Notes: generated by a model not told the origin, from the sequence alone. A DNA stretch of 64,000 nucleotides from Pararhizobium sp. A13 (GCF_040126305.1 NZ_CP149510.1:1809001-1873000); one strand, 5' to 3'; shown: positions 39,690 to 48,679, numbered from the stretch's first letter. Numbers and translations are program-made.

Positions 39690-40961
39690 CTATCGGGCAA
39701 AGGCGCCGGCCGACATGCCCTCACCGGCGTGCCGCTTGCTTTGGCGGATCGAGGTGTTCATCCAGATCAACGAAACCGCCACGATCGCGAAGAGCAGCAT
39801 GAAACAGCTAGACCAGAGACCAGTCACGTCTTTGAGGAAGCCGAAGGCGATCGGCAGGATGAAGCCGCCGAGGCCTCCCATCATGCCCACCACGCCGCCG
39901 ACGGCGCCGACATGGGCGGGGTAATAGGCGGGAATGTGCTTGTAGACGGCTGCTTTGCCTAGGCTCATGCAGAAGCCGAGCACGAAGATCACGCCGACGA
40001 AGACGATCGGAGTGACGATCGGCATGCCAACTCCAGCCCCACCCGCGGGCACGGAAAGAATGAGCGTTGTGACTGCCGCCACGGCGAACATGGCATACAT
40101 GATCTTGCGCGCGCCGATCTTGTCGGAAAGGGCGCCGCCATAGGCGCGGAAGATGCTGCCGGGGATCGAATAGGCCGCCGCAATCATGCCCGCCGTCTCG
40201 ATGCGAAAATCGTAGACGCCGACGAGGTAACGCGGCAGCCAAAGGGCGAGCGCCACGAAGCCCCCGAAAGCGAAGAAGTAGTAGAGAGCGAAACGCCAGA
40301 CCTGGATGTTCTTGAGCGGTTCGAATTCGCTGAGGAAGCGCTTACGCGACCCGCCGCAATTGCGGCGAACGCTGAACTGTGGGTCGTCTTCAGTCGTGAA
40401 CCAGAAGACAACCGCGGTCAGCAAGAGCACGCCAGCCCAGACTTCAGCGACGACCTGCCAGCCGAAGGGAACCAGAAGCAGCGGCGCAAGGAACTTGGTC
40501 AACGCCGCGCCGACATTGCCGGCGCCGAACACACCAAGCGCGGTGCCCTGCTTTTCCGGCGGGAAGAAGGGCGACACATAAGCGACACCGACAGCAAAGG
40601 AGCCACCGGCTAAGCCGACGCCGAGGCCGGCGAGCAGCATCTGAGGATAGGTGGTCGCATGAGCGAGCAGGAAGGTGGCAAGTGCCGCCGCCAGCATGGT
40701 GACGGTGTAGACGAGCCGACCGCCATAGCGGTTGGTCCAGATACCGAGGACGATGCGGATCAGCGAGCCGGTGAGGATCGGCATGCCGATCAGCAGGCCG
40801 AATTGCACTTCGCTGAGGCCAAGCTCCTCTTTGATGCGCACGCCGATGATTGAAAAAATCGTCCACACGGCAAAACAGATGGTGAAGGCACCCGTGGAGA
40901 CCCACAGGGCACGGGCCTGCTCCTTTGCAGATATCTTCTGGGTCTGGTGAAGAACGGACAT
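39690..40961 (-). CDS. narK: NNP-family nitrate/nitrite transporter (MFS)
   Basis: Major facilitator of about 423 residues with 12 predicted membrane segments. The start MSVLHQTQKISAKEQARALWVS leads into the first helix. The nitrate-signature-like glycine-rich helices are AGLGVGLAGGSFAVGVAYVSPF and GAVGGVVGMMGGLGGFILP, with conserved RIVLGIWTNRYGGRLVY. ATG 40961 has GGGAGAAGCA upstream; an in-frame start 10 codons earlier is less likely. No nitrate reductase gene is in the window, so NarK-type exchange versus assimilatory uptake (NasA) is open. Confidence 0.87.
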   Translation of the reverse strand: MSVLHQTQKISAKEQARALWVSTGAFTICFAVWTIFSIIGVRIKEELGLSEVQFGLLIGMPILTGSLIRIVLGIWTNRYGGRLVYTVTMLAAALATFLLAHATTYPQMLLAGLGVGLAGGSFAVGVAYVSPFFPPEKQGTALGVFGAGNVGAALTKFLAPLLLVPFGWQVVAEVWAGVLLLTAVVFWFTTEDDPQFSVRRNCGGSRKRFLSEFEPLKNIQVWRFALYYFFAFGGFVALALWLPRYLVGVYDFRIETAGMIAAAYSIPGSIFRAYGGALSDKIGARKIMYAMFAVAAVTTLILSVPAGGAGVGMPIVTPIVFVGVIFVLGFCMSLGKAAVYKHIPAYYPAHVGAVGGVVGMMGGLGGFILPIAFGFLKDVTGLWSSCFMLLFAIVAVSLIWMNTSIRQSKRHAGEGMSAGAFAR

Positions 40962-41873
40962 TGCTTCTCCCGGCGCGTCGCACTGCGCCATTCAATCGTT
41001 GATGCTGGAAATGCCACGAACAACGCTCGCTCATCAGCGATCAGCGCGTCGATCTTGTTTGGCAACTTTGCTTCTGACGCGCGACATTGGGCGTCACCGG
41101 CGGTCTCTGCTCGGGCTTGTCACTATGAAGGCAAGCGACGTGCCAGATGGAGAAAATTTGATCTCGATGTAAATTCAAATATTTAGCCAGACAGTCTTTA
41201 ATCGGGCTTTGTAAGGTGGCCAAATAATAGCCTATTTCGGCGGCATTGCTCAATTAGTTGCGGCGTCTAGACACCATGACTGAGGCGGTTCAGCTGACCG
41301 CGCTCAGCAAGGAGCTGCGGGGTTGATCCACCTCGGCGCGGTTTCCGAGGCAAAGTAGGTTGTTTCCCGCCAGCAGCGTCCAATCGCACAATCTCGCATG
41401 GGCGAAGATTCTCCGCTGAAACGCTTCGTCGCGTGTCTCCTGGTGGAGGAACGAATAGCTTTCTGGAGCCCGTACTCGGCGCCAACGACCCAGGCCACCG
41501 CCGAATATGCGTCACGAGCACTGAGAATGACCCCGGTGACGAGGTCGCAAGCGTGCAGCTTGCTATTGATCGCGAAGTTACACAACGCGAGCATCCTGGG
41601 CGAGTCCGGCGTCTCCAGAGGAAGGCCAAACATGCTTCGGCAGGGGTGGCCGCTTCTGCCCAACTGATGGCCCAAAGAGTCCCAGCCTGTCGCCCTTCGA
41701 GTGAGTTGCAAGACGTCTCAGAGACGCTTCTGGTCGCCGTTGGGCAACAAACCCTGGTGTGCATGGCGAGGCGACAAGGCGCTCCAGACCAGTGATACAG
41801 CAGCGGCATGTATTGCCAAATGCAGGTAGGCCGCTTTCTGGATGAACCTCGCCCAAACGCTTCTGGATGAGGA
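40962..41873. other. 912-base region without a convincing gene
   Basis: Overlapping frames on both strands (for example 41267-41809 and 41304-41711 on minus, 41433-41795 on plus) have similar length and none reads as a known family. This is what decayed coding DNA looks like. The part next to narK (40962-41260) is AT-richer and probably carries its promoter. Confidence 0.4.
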
Positions 41874-42929
41874 TCACTTGAACTGTAAGGGAATCGCTAT
41901 GCCGCGTTTTGCCGCTTCTGCGGCCAGACGCGCGAGCGTGCCGGCGGCAATCGGAATTCCGTCCTCGATCCGTTTTTCCGCCAGGTCAAAACCGCGCTCC
42001 CCGGGCAATCGGACTTGGTCGACGCCCTCTGCCGGCGACAGGGACCGGATTGCGCCGGCAAGCTGTTCGATTTCGTCTTCGAACGGGATGTCCAATCCGA
42101 ATGCTCTCGGATCGATCGCGATAACCAGGCCGTTGAAGCCTGCGTCCCGCTTTTCCTTAAGGGCAACGGAGATGAGCGGATTGCCGCCGAGAAGGCTGAC
42201 GAGCACCTCAATCATCAGCGATAGGCCTGATCCCTTGGGTCCAGCCATGGGTAGCACGGCTTTGACCTGCGCCGGGTCGGTCGTCGCAACGCCGTTGGTA
42301 TCGACTCCCCAATCCGAGGGAATGGGCTTTCCTGCATCCCTGGCGGCCATAACCTTGCCAAGCGCCACGGCAGCCGTCGACATGTCGAGAAGGATGGGGC
42401 GATCCCGGTTGTTGCCGGGCGCGGCGATCGACAGGGGATTGGTCGAAACGCCTTCGCCCCGGGATCCGTGATAGACCATCAAAGGCTTGGACGCCGACAT
42501 GACGATGCCGATCATGCCGGCCTTTGCTACTCTCTCGGCGAAATAGCCGACCGCCCCGGCATGGCTGGTGCGCATGATGGAACAAAGGCCGATTCCGAAT
42601 TTCCCAGCAAGACCCACCGCTTTGTCAGCCGCCAGGGCCATGCCGGCGGCCCCCGGTGCACGATCGCCGTCGATAACGGCGATTGCCCCGAACTCACGTG
42701 CGAGCGCCGGTTTGGCATCACCCTTGACGATCCCGAGTTCGGCCATTTCGATATAACGCGGGATACGCAGCACGCCATGGGAATCGGCGCCGCGCAGATT
42801 GGCCCAGACCAGCAGTTCTGCGGTCTGGCGGGCGTAATCCGGCCTGAAGCCGCCCGCTTCCAGAAGAGAGGCGGAAAAGGCTTCAAGTGCATGCCGCGGG
42901 ATCAATTTTCTCGCCGGGGCCGCGTTCAT
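41874..42929 (-). CDS. Malate/L-lactate dehydrogenase (Ldh_2) family oxidoreductase
   Basis: NAD(P)-dependent dehydrogenase of the Ldh_2/YlbC family, 351 residues, cytoplasmic, oxidising or reducing 2-hydroxy/2-keto acids. Family marks are ANLRGADSHGVLRIPRY near 45-60 (catalytic His), ADKAVGLAGKFGIGLCSIMRTSHAG, MSASKPLMVYHGSRGEGVSTNPLSIAAP and GPKGSGLSLMIEVL. Its start overlaps the hydrolase stop by 4 bases (ATGA). It is the last gene of the FAH-dioxygenase-hydrolase arm, so it may reduce a keto-acid product of ring cleavage; the substrate is unknown. Confidence 0.88.
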   Translation of the reverse strand: MNAAPARKLIPRHALEAFSASLLEAGGFRPDYARQTAELLVWANLRGADSHGVLRIPRYIEMAELGIVKGDAKPALAREFGAIAVIDGDRAPGAAGMALAADKAVGLAGKFGIGLCSIMRTSHAGAVGYFAERVAKAGMIGIVMSASKPLMVYHGSRGEGVSTNPLSIAAPGNNRDRPILLDMSTAAVALGKVMAARDAGKPIPSDWGVDTNGVATTDPAQVKAVLPMAGPKGSGLSLMIEVLVSLLGGNPLISVALKEKRDAGFNGLVIAIDPRAFGLDIPFEDEIEQLAGAIRSLSPAEGVDQVRLPGERGFDLAEKRIEDGIPIAAGTLARLAAEAAKRGIAIPLQFK

Positions 42930-43813
42930 GACGCACCGCCGAGCGGAGACGGGAAGAATTTGTCGAGCCAGCCCTTGACCATCATTTTCGTGCGCGGCGC
43001 GTCGTTGGGTGCGAGCGGGAAATGCGCGGTCGTGTCGATCAGCATCAGTTCGCTCGGCTGGCCCGCCTTCTCGAACATCCGGATGGATTCGATGGTCGGC
43101 GTGATGATGTCATTTGCCGTGTGGAACAGAAGGAGCGGGCGCGGCGCGATATTGGCCACCACATCGTCAGCGCGGAAGTTATACATGGACCAGGCGGTTT
43201 CCACCGGAATTTCCATGATCGCCTTGGGCGAGAGGTTCTTGCGCAGATGTTCGGGGATCGGCACGGCGTCGAAGCGCGACATCCACAGGCTTTCACCGGT
43301 TTCCTGCTTGTGCTTGCGGCCGTTTTCAAGAATGCCGATGAACTTTTCCCAGGATTCCTGGGTGGGATGCTGGCCGCGGAACTTGCGCTCGCCATTGCCC
43401 CAGCCGCAGGAGGAAAGGCAGCAGGCAAAGCGGTCGTCGACACCGGAGGCATAGACCGACACCGCGGCGCCGAAGCTGTGGCCCGTGATGCCGATGCGCT
43501 TCGGATCGACTTCCTCGCGCTCGGCGAGGAAGGTCAGCGCGTTCTTGGCGTCGGCCACCTGGTCGAAGCAGCGAACCTGGGCGCGTTCACCCTCGCTTTC
43601 GCCGCATGAGCGGAAATCGAACCGCAGCGCGACATAGCCGAACGCTTCCATCATCTCGGCCTGGATCTGCGCGTGGCTTTCATCCTTCGAGCCGACAAAG
43701 CCGTGGCAGACGATAAAGGCCGGTAGCGTCTGGCCAGGCTTGCGTCCGTCCGGAACATGAAGAACGGCCGAAAGTTTCAGGCCATCGGACATGAAGGTCA
43801 GTTTTTCCTGCAT
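42926..43813 (-). CDS. Alpha/beta hydrolase
   Basis: Protein of 295 residues with the alpha/beta hydrolase fold. The oxyanion segment is CHGFVGSKDESHAQ near 37-50, the nucleophile Ser in GITGHSFGAAVS (near 126), a late Asp in HTANDIITPTIE, and the His in DTTAHFPL (near 268). It resembles short-chain esterase and acyl-peptidase-like hydrolases more than the BphD C-C hydrolases. It lies 21 bases after the extradiol dioxygenase gene and overlaps the Ldh_2 gene, so it probably hydrolyses an ester or a ring-cleavage product in the same pathway. Confidence 0.85.
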   Translation of the reverse strand: MQEKLTFMSDGLKLSAVLHVPDGRKPGQTLPAFIVCHGFVGSKDESHAQIQAEMMEAFGYVALRFDFRSCGESEGERAQVRCFDQVADAKNALTFLAEREEVDPKRIGITGHSFGAAVSVYASGVDDRFACCLSSCGWGNGERKFRGQHPTQESWEKFIGILENGRKHKQETGESLWMSRFDAVPIPEHLRKNLSPKAIMEIPVETAWSMYNFRADDVVANIAPRPLLLFHTANDIITPTIESIRMFEKAGQPSELMLIDTTAHFPLAPNDAPRTKMMVKGWLDKFFPSPLGGAS

Positions 43814-43834
43814 AGTCTTATACCTCGGTCTGGA

Positions 43835-44740
43835 TCAGACGATCTTGGCGAAGGGATGGAAATATTCGCGCCATTCGAGCGGCGCGGGCGTGCCCCAGAC
43901 ATTCATGTCGCGGACATTGCCCGGGCGGTCGAGATTGGTGATGACATTGGGGGTGAAGTCGGCGTCATCGGCGATATGGGCCATCACGCCCGAGCACTCG
44001 ATCATCATGCCGCTGGCATCGGTGTAATAGGCATAAGTGTTGTCGCCGGGGCGATGGCGGCCGGGGCCCCACATCAGCTGCCGGTCGAACCGGTCGAGAA
44101 TGTCGCCGAGGCGCAGATACTGGTTGAATTCCAGGAACTCGAAGGACACGTGATGCAGGCCGGCGGCGGCGCCCTTGACCAATCCCAAGACGTGGTGCTG
44201 GCGATTGCCGCCATACATCCAGCCCAAGGCGTCATTGACCATGCGTTCTGACAACCGCATGCCGCCGATCGCTTCGAGCTGGGCGCGGGTGACTTCCGGA
44301 TTCGGGGTGATCAGGTTGATGTGATCGATCCGGTTCGGGCCGACGCCTCTTGTCGGATAGCGCCGGCCATAGGTCTTGTTACGGATCGGGGTGTGTATTT
44401 CAAAGCGCAGCCCTTCCGGCGTCGCGAAGGTCACGCCTTGGGCGATGCAGTCGAGGCTCGGTTCGTGAGACAGTATCCGGCAACCGGCGCCTTTGACGCG
44501 GGATGCTGCCTCAGCCACCAGCTCCGGCGTCAGCGCCTCCAGCCCGATCGTATGGGCAGAGTTTTCGGTTGCATGAACCAGAACGAGTTCCGCGGCCCGC
44601 CCGTTCGAACTCAACCAGGTTTGGCTGGTGTCTTGATGCGTGACGTGCAGGCCGAGAATTTCGGTTGCATCACGAATAACAGCCTCTGGATCGGTGACAT
44701 TGACCTTCATGTGCCCGACGGCGTGCACGATGTGCGTCAT
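43835..44740 (-). CDS. Extradiol ring-cleavage dioxygenase (VOC family, catechol 2,3-dioxygenase-like)
   Basis: Two-domain type I extradiol dioxygenase, 301 residues. The likely Fe(II) ligands are His140 (RIDHINL), His196 or His197 (LHHVSFEF) and Glu248 (MMIECSG), the 2-His-1-carboxylate set, with Tyr in NTYAYYTD near 236-239. ATG 44740 is chosen because GGGAGGAAATC precedes it; the 18-residue upstream extension has no such site. It is predicted to open a catechol-type ring next to the diol. It has its own TTTCGAAA palindrome upstream and precedes the hydrolase and Ldh_2 genes. Confidence 0.88.
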   Translation of the reverse strand: MTHIVHAVGHMKVNVTDPEAVIRDATEILGLHVTHQDTSQTWLSSNGRAAELVLVHATENSAHTIGLEALTPELVAEAASRVKGAGCRILSHEPSLDCIAQGVTFATPEGLRFEIHTPIRNKTYGRRYPTRGVGPNRIDHINLITPNPEVTRAQLEAIGGMRLSERMVNDALGWMYGGNRQHHVLGLVKGAAAGLHHVSFEFLEFNQYLRLGDILDRFDRQLMWGPGRHRPGDNTYAYYTDASGMMIECSGVMAHIADDADFTPNVITNLDRPGNVRDMNVWGTPAPLEWREYFHPFAKIV

Positions 44741-44813
44741 GATTTCCTCCCTTGAATGCACTGAAGATAGGCTCTTACCGTTCTGATATCGCAAATATCC
44801 GACAATCGCAACA

Positions 44814-44843
44814 TATTTCGAAATAAAATAAAATATCGAAATT
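44814..44843. promoter_or_regulatory. TTTCGAAA palindrome upstream of the dioxygenase gene
   Basis: TATTTCGAAATA (44814-44825) is a perfect 12-base palindrome, followed by an imperfect copy AATATCGAAATT (44832-44843). It belongs to the motif set of the adjacent GntR regulator. Confidence 0.6.
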
Positions 44844-45690
44844 ATAACCAGACGTCGCTCTCGGCCGCCACGTCGTTGCGGAGCGTTCCAATTTTCTCGA
44901 TCTCCACCTCAACGACATCGCCGACACTCAGGAAGACGGGCGGCTTGCGCGTTGAGCCGAACCCCGATGGTGTGCCGGTGACGATGACGTCGCCTGGCTC
45001 GAGAACGGTGAATTGGCTGATGTAGGAAATCAGAAAGGGGATGGAAAAGATCAGCCGGCTGGTGTTGTTGCTCTGCCTGACTTCCCCGTTCACCCGCGTC
45101 GTCAGGGCGAGCCCGGTCGGGTCAGGCAAGTCGTCTGTCGACACCATCCATGGTCCGAAGCCTGCGGTCCTGACGAAATTTTTCCCCGGCGTGAACTGGG
45201 TCGAGTGCTTCTGCCAGTCGCGCACGCTGCCGTCGTTGAAACAGGCATAACCGGCGACGTGAGAAAGTGCATCTGCCTTGGCGATCCGCCGGCCCGTACG
45301 CCCGATGATGACGGCCAATTCGCCCTCGTAGTCGAACTTGTCCGAAATGTCCGGTTTCGGCAGTGGCTCTCCGTGTCCCGTCTGTGATGCAGCGAAGCGG
45401 GAGAAGAGCAGTGGAAACCCTGGCTCGTCTCTCTCCTCTTCACCGGGCTCACGATAGTTGGTGGCGACGCACAGAACCTTTGAGGGACTGGGGATGATCG
45501 GAAGATAGCGGATTGCATCGAGCGTAAAGTCGGGCTCAAGACCCGTTTCCGACCCGAGGCGCGAAAAATTTGCTGCGATGTAGGCGGCGAGGTCCGGCAG
45601 GCCGCTCCGTTTCCCGAGGTCCGCGACGGCATCGTTCACGATGCAGCCGTAGCGCGCCTGCCCGTTGTGCATGAAACTCAAGTAGCGCAA
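44842..45690 (-). CDS. Fumarylacetoacetate hydrolase (FAH) family protein
   Basis: Protein of about 282 residues. Start TTG 45690 (MRYLSFMHNGQARYG) is chosen because GGAGG lies 6 bases upstream and the result matches family length; the frame stays open further but would run through a 16-base palindrome. Metal-binding acidic residues are in KFDYEGELAVIIG near 108-120, followed by GYACFNDGSVRDWQ and the C-terminal GDVIVTGTPSGFG. FAH proteins cleave or hydrate/isomerise 2-keto acids made by meta cleavage, which fits the dioxygenase just downstream. Confidence 0.88.
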   Translation of the reverse strand: MRYLSFMHNGQARYGCIVNDAVADLGKRSGLPDLAAYIAANFSRLGSETGLEPDFTLDAIRYLPIIPSPSKVLCVATNYREPGEEERDEPGFPLLFSRFAASQTGHGEPLPKPDISDKFDYEGELAVIIGRTGRRIAKADALSHVAGYACFNDGSVRDWQKHSTQFTPGKNFVRTAGFGPWMVSTDDLPDPTGLALTTRVNGEVRQSNNTSRLIFSIPFLISYISQFTVLEPGDVIVTGTPSGFGSTRKPPVFLSVGDVVEVEIEKIGTLRNDVAAESDVWL

Positions 45691-45701
45691 ACTGGGCCTC
45701 C

Positions 45702-45717
45702 ATATTTTCGAAAATAT
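45702..45717. promoter_or_regulatory. Perfect 16-base palindrome upstream of the FAH gene
   Basis: ATATTTTCGAAAATAT overlaps the region just 5' of the FAH ribosome site. It is the best copy of the cluster's shared motif and is well placed for repression. Confidence 0.7.
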
Positions 45718-45802
45718 ACGGATTATCGTAAACATCGGCCGCAAACGCATGGCAAGGCAAAAATCCGGTGCGATGACAAAAAATTTCAACAACATTGATT
45801 TT

Positions 45803-45810
45803 TTTCGAAA
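45803..45810. promoter_or_regulatory. TTTCGAAA motif upstream of the GntR gene
   Basis: TTTCGAAA within a T-rich tract (TTTTTTCGAAATTTTTT, 45800-45816), 64 bases before the GntR start. It suggests autoregulation. Confidence 0.5.
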
Positions 45811-45874
45811 TTTTTTGTACTTAAGCGTGACAACTTTCGTGCAGAGCGCGTGTCGGCGACTTAAGGAGAAGCAC

Positions 45875-46609
45875 TTGGAAACTCAGAAGACGGGTGGAGA
45901 AACAAGAGCCGGCGACGTGCTGCAGCGCATGCGGCTGGACATCATCAATTGTGTCTTGAAACCGGGCGAGAAGCTGCGCTTCGAGGCGCTCAAGACCATG
46001 TACAACGTGAGTTTTTCCACGCTCCGTGAAGCGCTGTCGCGGCTGGCAGCGGAAAGCCTGGTCGTTTCGGAGGGGCAGCGCGGCTTCATGGTCGCGCCCG
46101 TTTCGATCGCCGATCTCAATGATTTGACGGATGTACGTGTTCTCGTCGAGCGCGAGGCGTTGGCCAAGGCGATCGGCAATGGCGACGATCGCTGGGAAGC
46201 CAATATCCTGTCGACCTATCACCGCATGGACAAGCTGCAGCAGCGTCTGGGCCGGGAATACTATCTCTCGGAGGAATGGAGCGCCGTGCACGGCGAATTC
46301 CATTATTCTCTGGTTGCGGCGTGCAGGTCGCCGGTGCTGCTCGAAATACGAAGCAAGTTGTTCGAGCGCGCGCATCGCTACCGGCGTATGTCCTCCCAGT
46401 TTCGCACCCAGTGGCGCGAGAAGGGCGCCGAGCACAAGATGATCGCGGACGCGGCTCTGGATCGCGATGTGGAGAGCGCGCTTCGACTGATCGACCGTCA
46501 TATCCGCGAGACGAGCGAGAATGTCATCGAGCATGCCGGCCATCTTTTCCCCGATCGCAAGACGGGGCTTCCCTTCAAATCCAAACGTTTCGAAGACGCA
46601 GCCCAATAA
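45875..46609 (+). CDS. GntR-family regulator with FCD domain
   Basis: FadR-subfamily regulator, about 244 residues. Start TTG 45875 is supported by AAGGAGAA 4 bases upstream; a longer frame from 45749 would run through the operator. The winged helix lies near 20-75 (RLDIINCVLKPGEKLRFEAL, STLREALSRLAAESLV). The all-helical FCD ligand domain follows, with metal/acid-binding positions in EWSAVHGEFHYSL and EHKMIADAALDRD. It is flanked by both arms of the catabolic cluster, whose promoters share TTTCGAAA palindromes, so it is the probable local repressor. The effector is unknown. Confidence 0.88.
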   Translation: METQKTGGETRAGDVLQRMRLDIINCVLKPGEKLRFEALKTMYNVSFSTLREALSRLAAESLVVSEGQRGFMVAPVSIADLNDLTDVRVLVEREALAKAIGNGDDRWEANILSTYHRMDKLQQRLGREYYLSEEWSAVHGEFHYSLVAACRSPVLLEIRSKLFERAHRYRRMSSQFRTQWREKGAEHKMIADAALDRDVESALRLIDRHIRETSENVIEHAGHLFPDRKTGLPFKSKRFEDAAQ

Positions 46610-46773
46610 GAAAGCGCCTCGCGATTCCGCGGCTGGTTGAAGCTCCAAACCCAGGCGAACAGGGTCGGGGCCGATACTCCTATTGTCGAACAGGAGCGAT
46701 GATCGGGGGGCTTTTCGCAATTCTGAAAAAGTGGGCCATCGTCAGATGAATCGCAAATTTTACGAAAACAGTT

Positions 46774-46789
46774 GAAATTTCGAAAATTC
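46774..46789. promoter_or_regulatory. TTTCGAAA palindrome upstream of the dehydrogenase gene
   Basis: GAAATTTCGAAAATTC is a 16-base inverted repeat with one mismatched pair, 82 bases before the dehydrogenase start. It is the fourth copy of the cluster motif. Confidence 0.6.
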
Positions 46790-46870
46790 TCGGTTACGAA
46801 AACACTCAGGCGGAGGAGCGCCAGATCCAATCCCAGGGTCTTTTTGGTTTTCGTATAGGAGGAGGAATTC

Positions 46871-47986
46871 ATGTCCATTCCGCAGACAATGACCGCTGCG
46901 CGTATGCACAGCGTCGGCGGCGAGTTGAAACTCGAAACGCTCGAGACCCCGAAACCCGGCGACATGGATGTGCTGGTCCGCGTAAGAGCCTGCGGCATCG
47001 TGCCCAATCTCGGCAACATCCTGGCCAACTGGACGACGTGGTTTCCGCACATGCCGCTGCCGCCGCTTCCTGCCGTCTTCGGCCTCGATCCGGCGGGTGA
47101 AGTTGCGGCGGTCGGCCGGCAAGTGCACGGATTGAAGCCCGGTGACCGGGTCTATGTGAACCCGGGCAGAAGCTGCGGATCATGCCGTCACTGCCGTCGT
47201 GGAGACTCCATCTCCTGCAAGCACTATGCGTTTCAGGGATATTTTGGCTTCTCCGAACATGCCATGCAAACCTTTGCGGACTATCCGATTGGCGGCCTGA
47301 GCGAATACATGGTCGCGCCCGTTTCCGCGATCGTGAAGATCCCGGAAAATATGGCCTACGACCAGGCCGCCCGCCTCGGCTATCTCGGCACGGCTTATTC
47401 GGCGCTCCGGAAGGTCAATGCGGGTCCAGGCGATACAATTCTTGTCAACGGCCTGAGCGGAACACTTGGCATTGGGGCTGCAATCTTTGGCCTGGCCATG
47501 GGCGTCAACAAGATCCTTGGCACCGGGCGCGACAAGAAGCTTCTGGAAGAGATCAAGGCGCTGGCGCCAAATCGCATCGAGGTCTTCTCCATCGACGACG
47601 GTAGTGTCACCGATTTCGCGATGACGCACACGGATGGCGAAGGCGTTGACGCCTTTCTTGACTGCCTCGGTCCGGGCGGGCTGCACGAAACGTTCCTGCA
47701 GGGCCTGCATAGTCTGCGCCGTGGCGGTATCGCCGTCGATATCGGCGCAATTGCTGGTCCCGTGAGCATCGACGTTCACCGCTTGATGGATCGCAATCAA
47801 CGCCTTTACGGGTCGGCGTGGCTCACCACGGCCGAAGGCCAGGAGATGGCTGACATGGTTGCTTCCGGCGTTGTCGATCTGTCTATTTTGGAAACGCAGA
47901 GCTATCCGCTTTCAGAGGTCAACAAGGCGATTTCCGGCATCGCCCAGCGCCACGGCGGCTTCTCGAACTACGTAATCTGCCCCTGA
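46871..47986 (+). CDS. Zinc-type alcohol dehydrogenase (MDR family) with altered catalytic site
   Basis: Medium-chain dehydrogenase, 371 residues. Cys41 (RACGIV) matches the first catalytic-zinc ligand, and Cys102, 105, 108 and 116 form the structural-zinc lobe. The usual GHE that follows is replaced by GLD (VFGLDPAGEV near 70-79), so the catalytic zinc site is abnormal. The nucleotide fold is near NGLSGTLGIGAAIFGLAMG. ATG 46871 follows GGAGGAGG. It is the first gene of the plus-strand arm, with a GntR-type palindrome upstream, and may act on an alcohol or aldehyde of the pathway. Confidence 0.88.
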   Translation: MSIPQTMTAARMHSVGGELKLETLETPKPGDMDVLVRVRACGIVPNLGNILANWTTWFPHMPLPPLPAVFGLDPAGEVAAVGRQVHGLKPGDRVYVNPGRSCGSCRHCRRGDSISCKHYAFQGYFGFSEHAMQTFADYPIGGLSEYMVAPVSAIVKIPENMAYDQAARLGYLGTAYSALRKVNAGPGDTILVNGLSGTLGIGAAIFGLAMGVNKILGTGRDKKLLEEIKALAPNRIEVFSIDDGSVTDFAMTHTDGEGVDAFLDCLGPGGLHETFLQGLHSLRRGGIAVDIGAIAGPVSIDVHRLMDRNQRLYGSAWLTTAEGQEMADMVASGVVDLSILETQSYPLSEVNKAISGIAQRHGGFSNYVICP

Positions 47987-48003
47987 GTTTCAAAAAAGCC
48001 GTC

Positions 48004-48028
48004 GGGGTTGCCTTTGGTGGGCAACCCC
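48004..48028 (+). promoter_or_regulatory. Hairpin between dehydrogenase and cupin genes
   Basis: GGGGTTGCC (48004-48012) pairs perfectly with GGCAACCCC (48020-48028), loop 7. There is no T-run, so partial attenuation or mRNA processing is possible. Confidence 0.45.
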
Positions 48029-48059
48029 ATCCAAATGACCGATGACGTGGGAGGATGTC

Positions 48060-48599
48060 ATGACTTTCAGACGCGTGGTAACCGCAAAAAATTCTGCCGG
48101 CAAAACCATTGTTGTCAGCGATGGGGTGTCACCCCGCGAGCTGGCGCTCCGGCACACGCCTGGCTTCATTTCCGCGCCGATCTGGTCTGTAGGGAGCGTT
48201 CCGACGCTGCCGTATGACGGCAAGGATCCGATGGCAGACAACGGAACCTTGCTCCAGCCGGCCGGCGGCTCGACCTTCCTCGTCGTCACGTTCCCGCCGG
48301 ACTCGGTGATGATGTCGACCGACTTCCGGCCGGAGCTTGCCGGCCCGGAACATCTTGCCGCGGCTCCCGGTATCGCGGAAACGTTCGAAATGGAAAATCC
48401 CGGCATGCACACCACGCCGACACTGGACTACGGTATTGTCCTCAGCGGCAGGGTGACCCTGGAGCTCGATGATGGCGCGACCGTCAATCTGAATGCGGGA
48501 GACACATTCGTCCAGCACGGCGCGCGCCACGCCTGGCGCAATCCGAGCAGTGGGCCCACAACGGTGGCTTTTGTGCTGATCGGCGCCCAGACCCGGTAA
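48060..48599 (+). CDS. Cupin-domain protein
   Basis: Protein of 179 residues. ATG 48060 is preferred (GGGAGGA upstream) over an in-frame ATG 6 codons earlier. The C-terminal half is a single cupin barrel: MHTTPTLDYGIVLSGRVTL (motif 1) and GDTFVQHGARHAWRN (motif 2), with His residues that could hold a metal. The N-terminal half (VVTAKNSAGKTIVVSDG) is a beta-rich lead typical of a rhizobial/actinobacterial cupin group. It could be an isomerase, a dioxygenase-like enzyme or a small-molecule binder; the reaction is unknown. It follows the dehydrogenase gene in the GntR-controlled arm. Confidence 0.8.
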   Translation: MTFRRVVTAKNSAGKTIVVSDGVSPRELALRHTPGFISAPIWSVGSVPTLPYDGKDPMADNGTLLQPAGGSTFLVVTFPPDSVMMSTDFRPELAGPEHLAAAPGIAETFEMENPGMHTTPTLDYGIVLSGRVTLELDDGATVNLNAGDTFVQHGARHAWRNPSSGPTTVAFVLIGAQTR

Positions 48600-48679
48600 A
48601 CGCCCGGCTTTGCCAATTGCGGGGCACTAGGCCAAGCCTGATATCGACCAAAGCAGCGCGGCCAATCTTTTCTCGAAGA

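Noticed and set aside
39142..39924. 260-residue plus-strand frame after tRNA-His
   Set aside because: Its second half is antisense to the nitrate transporter gene, and the first half has no recognisable fold.
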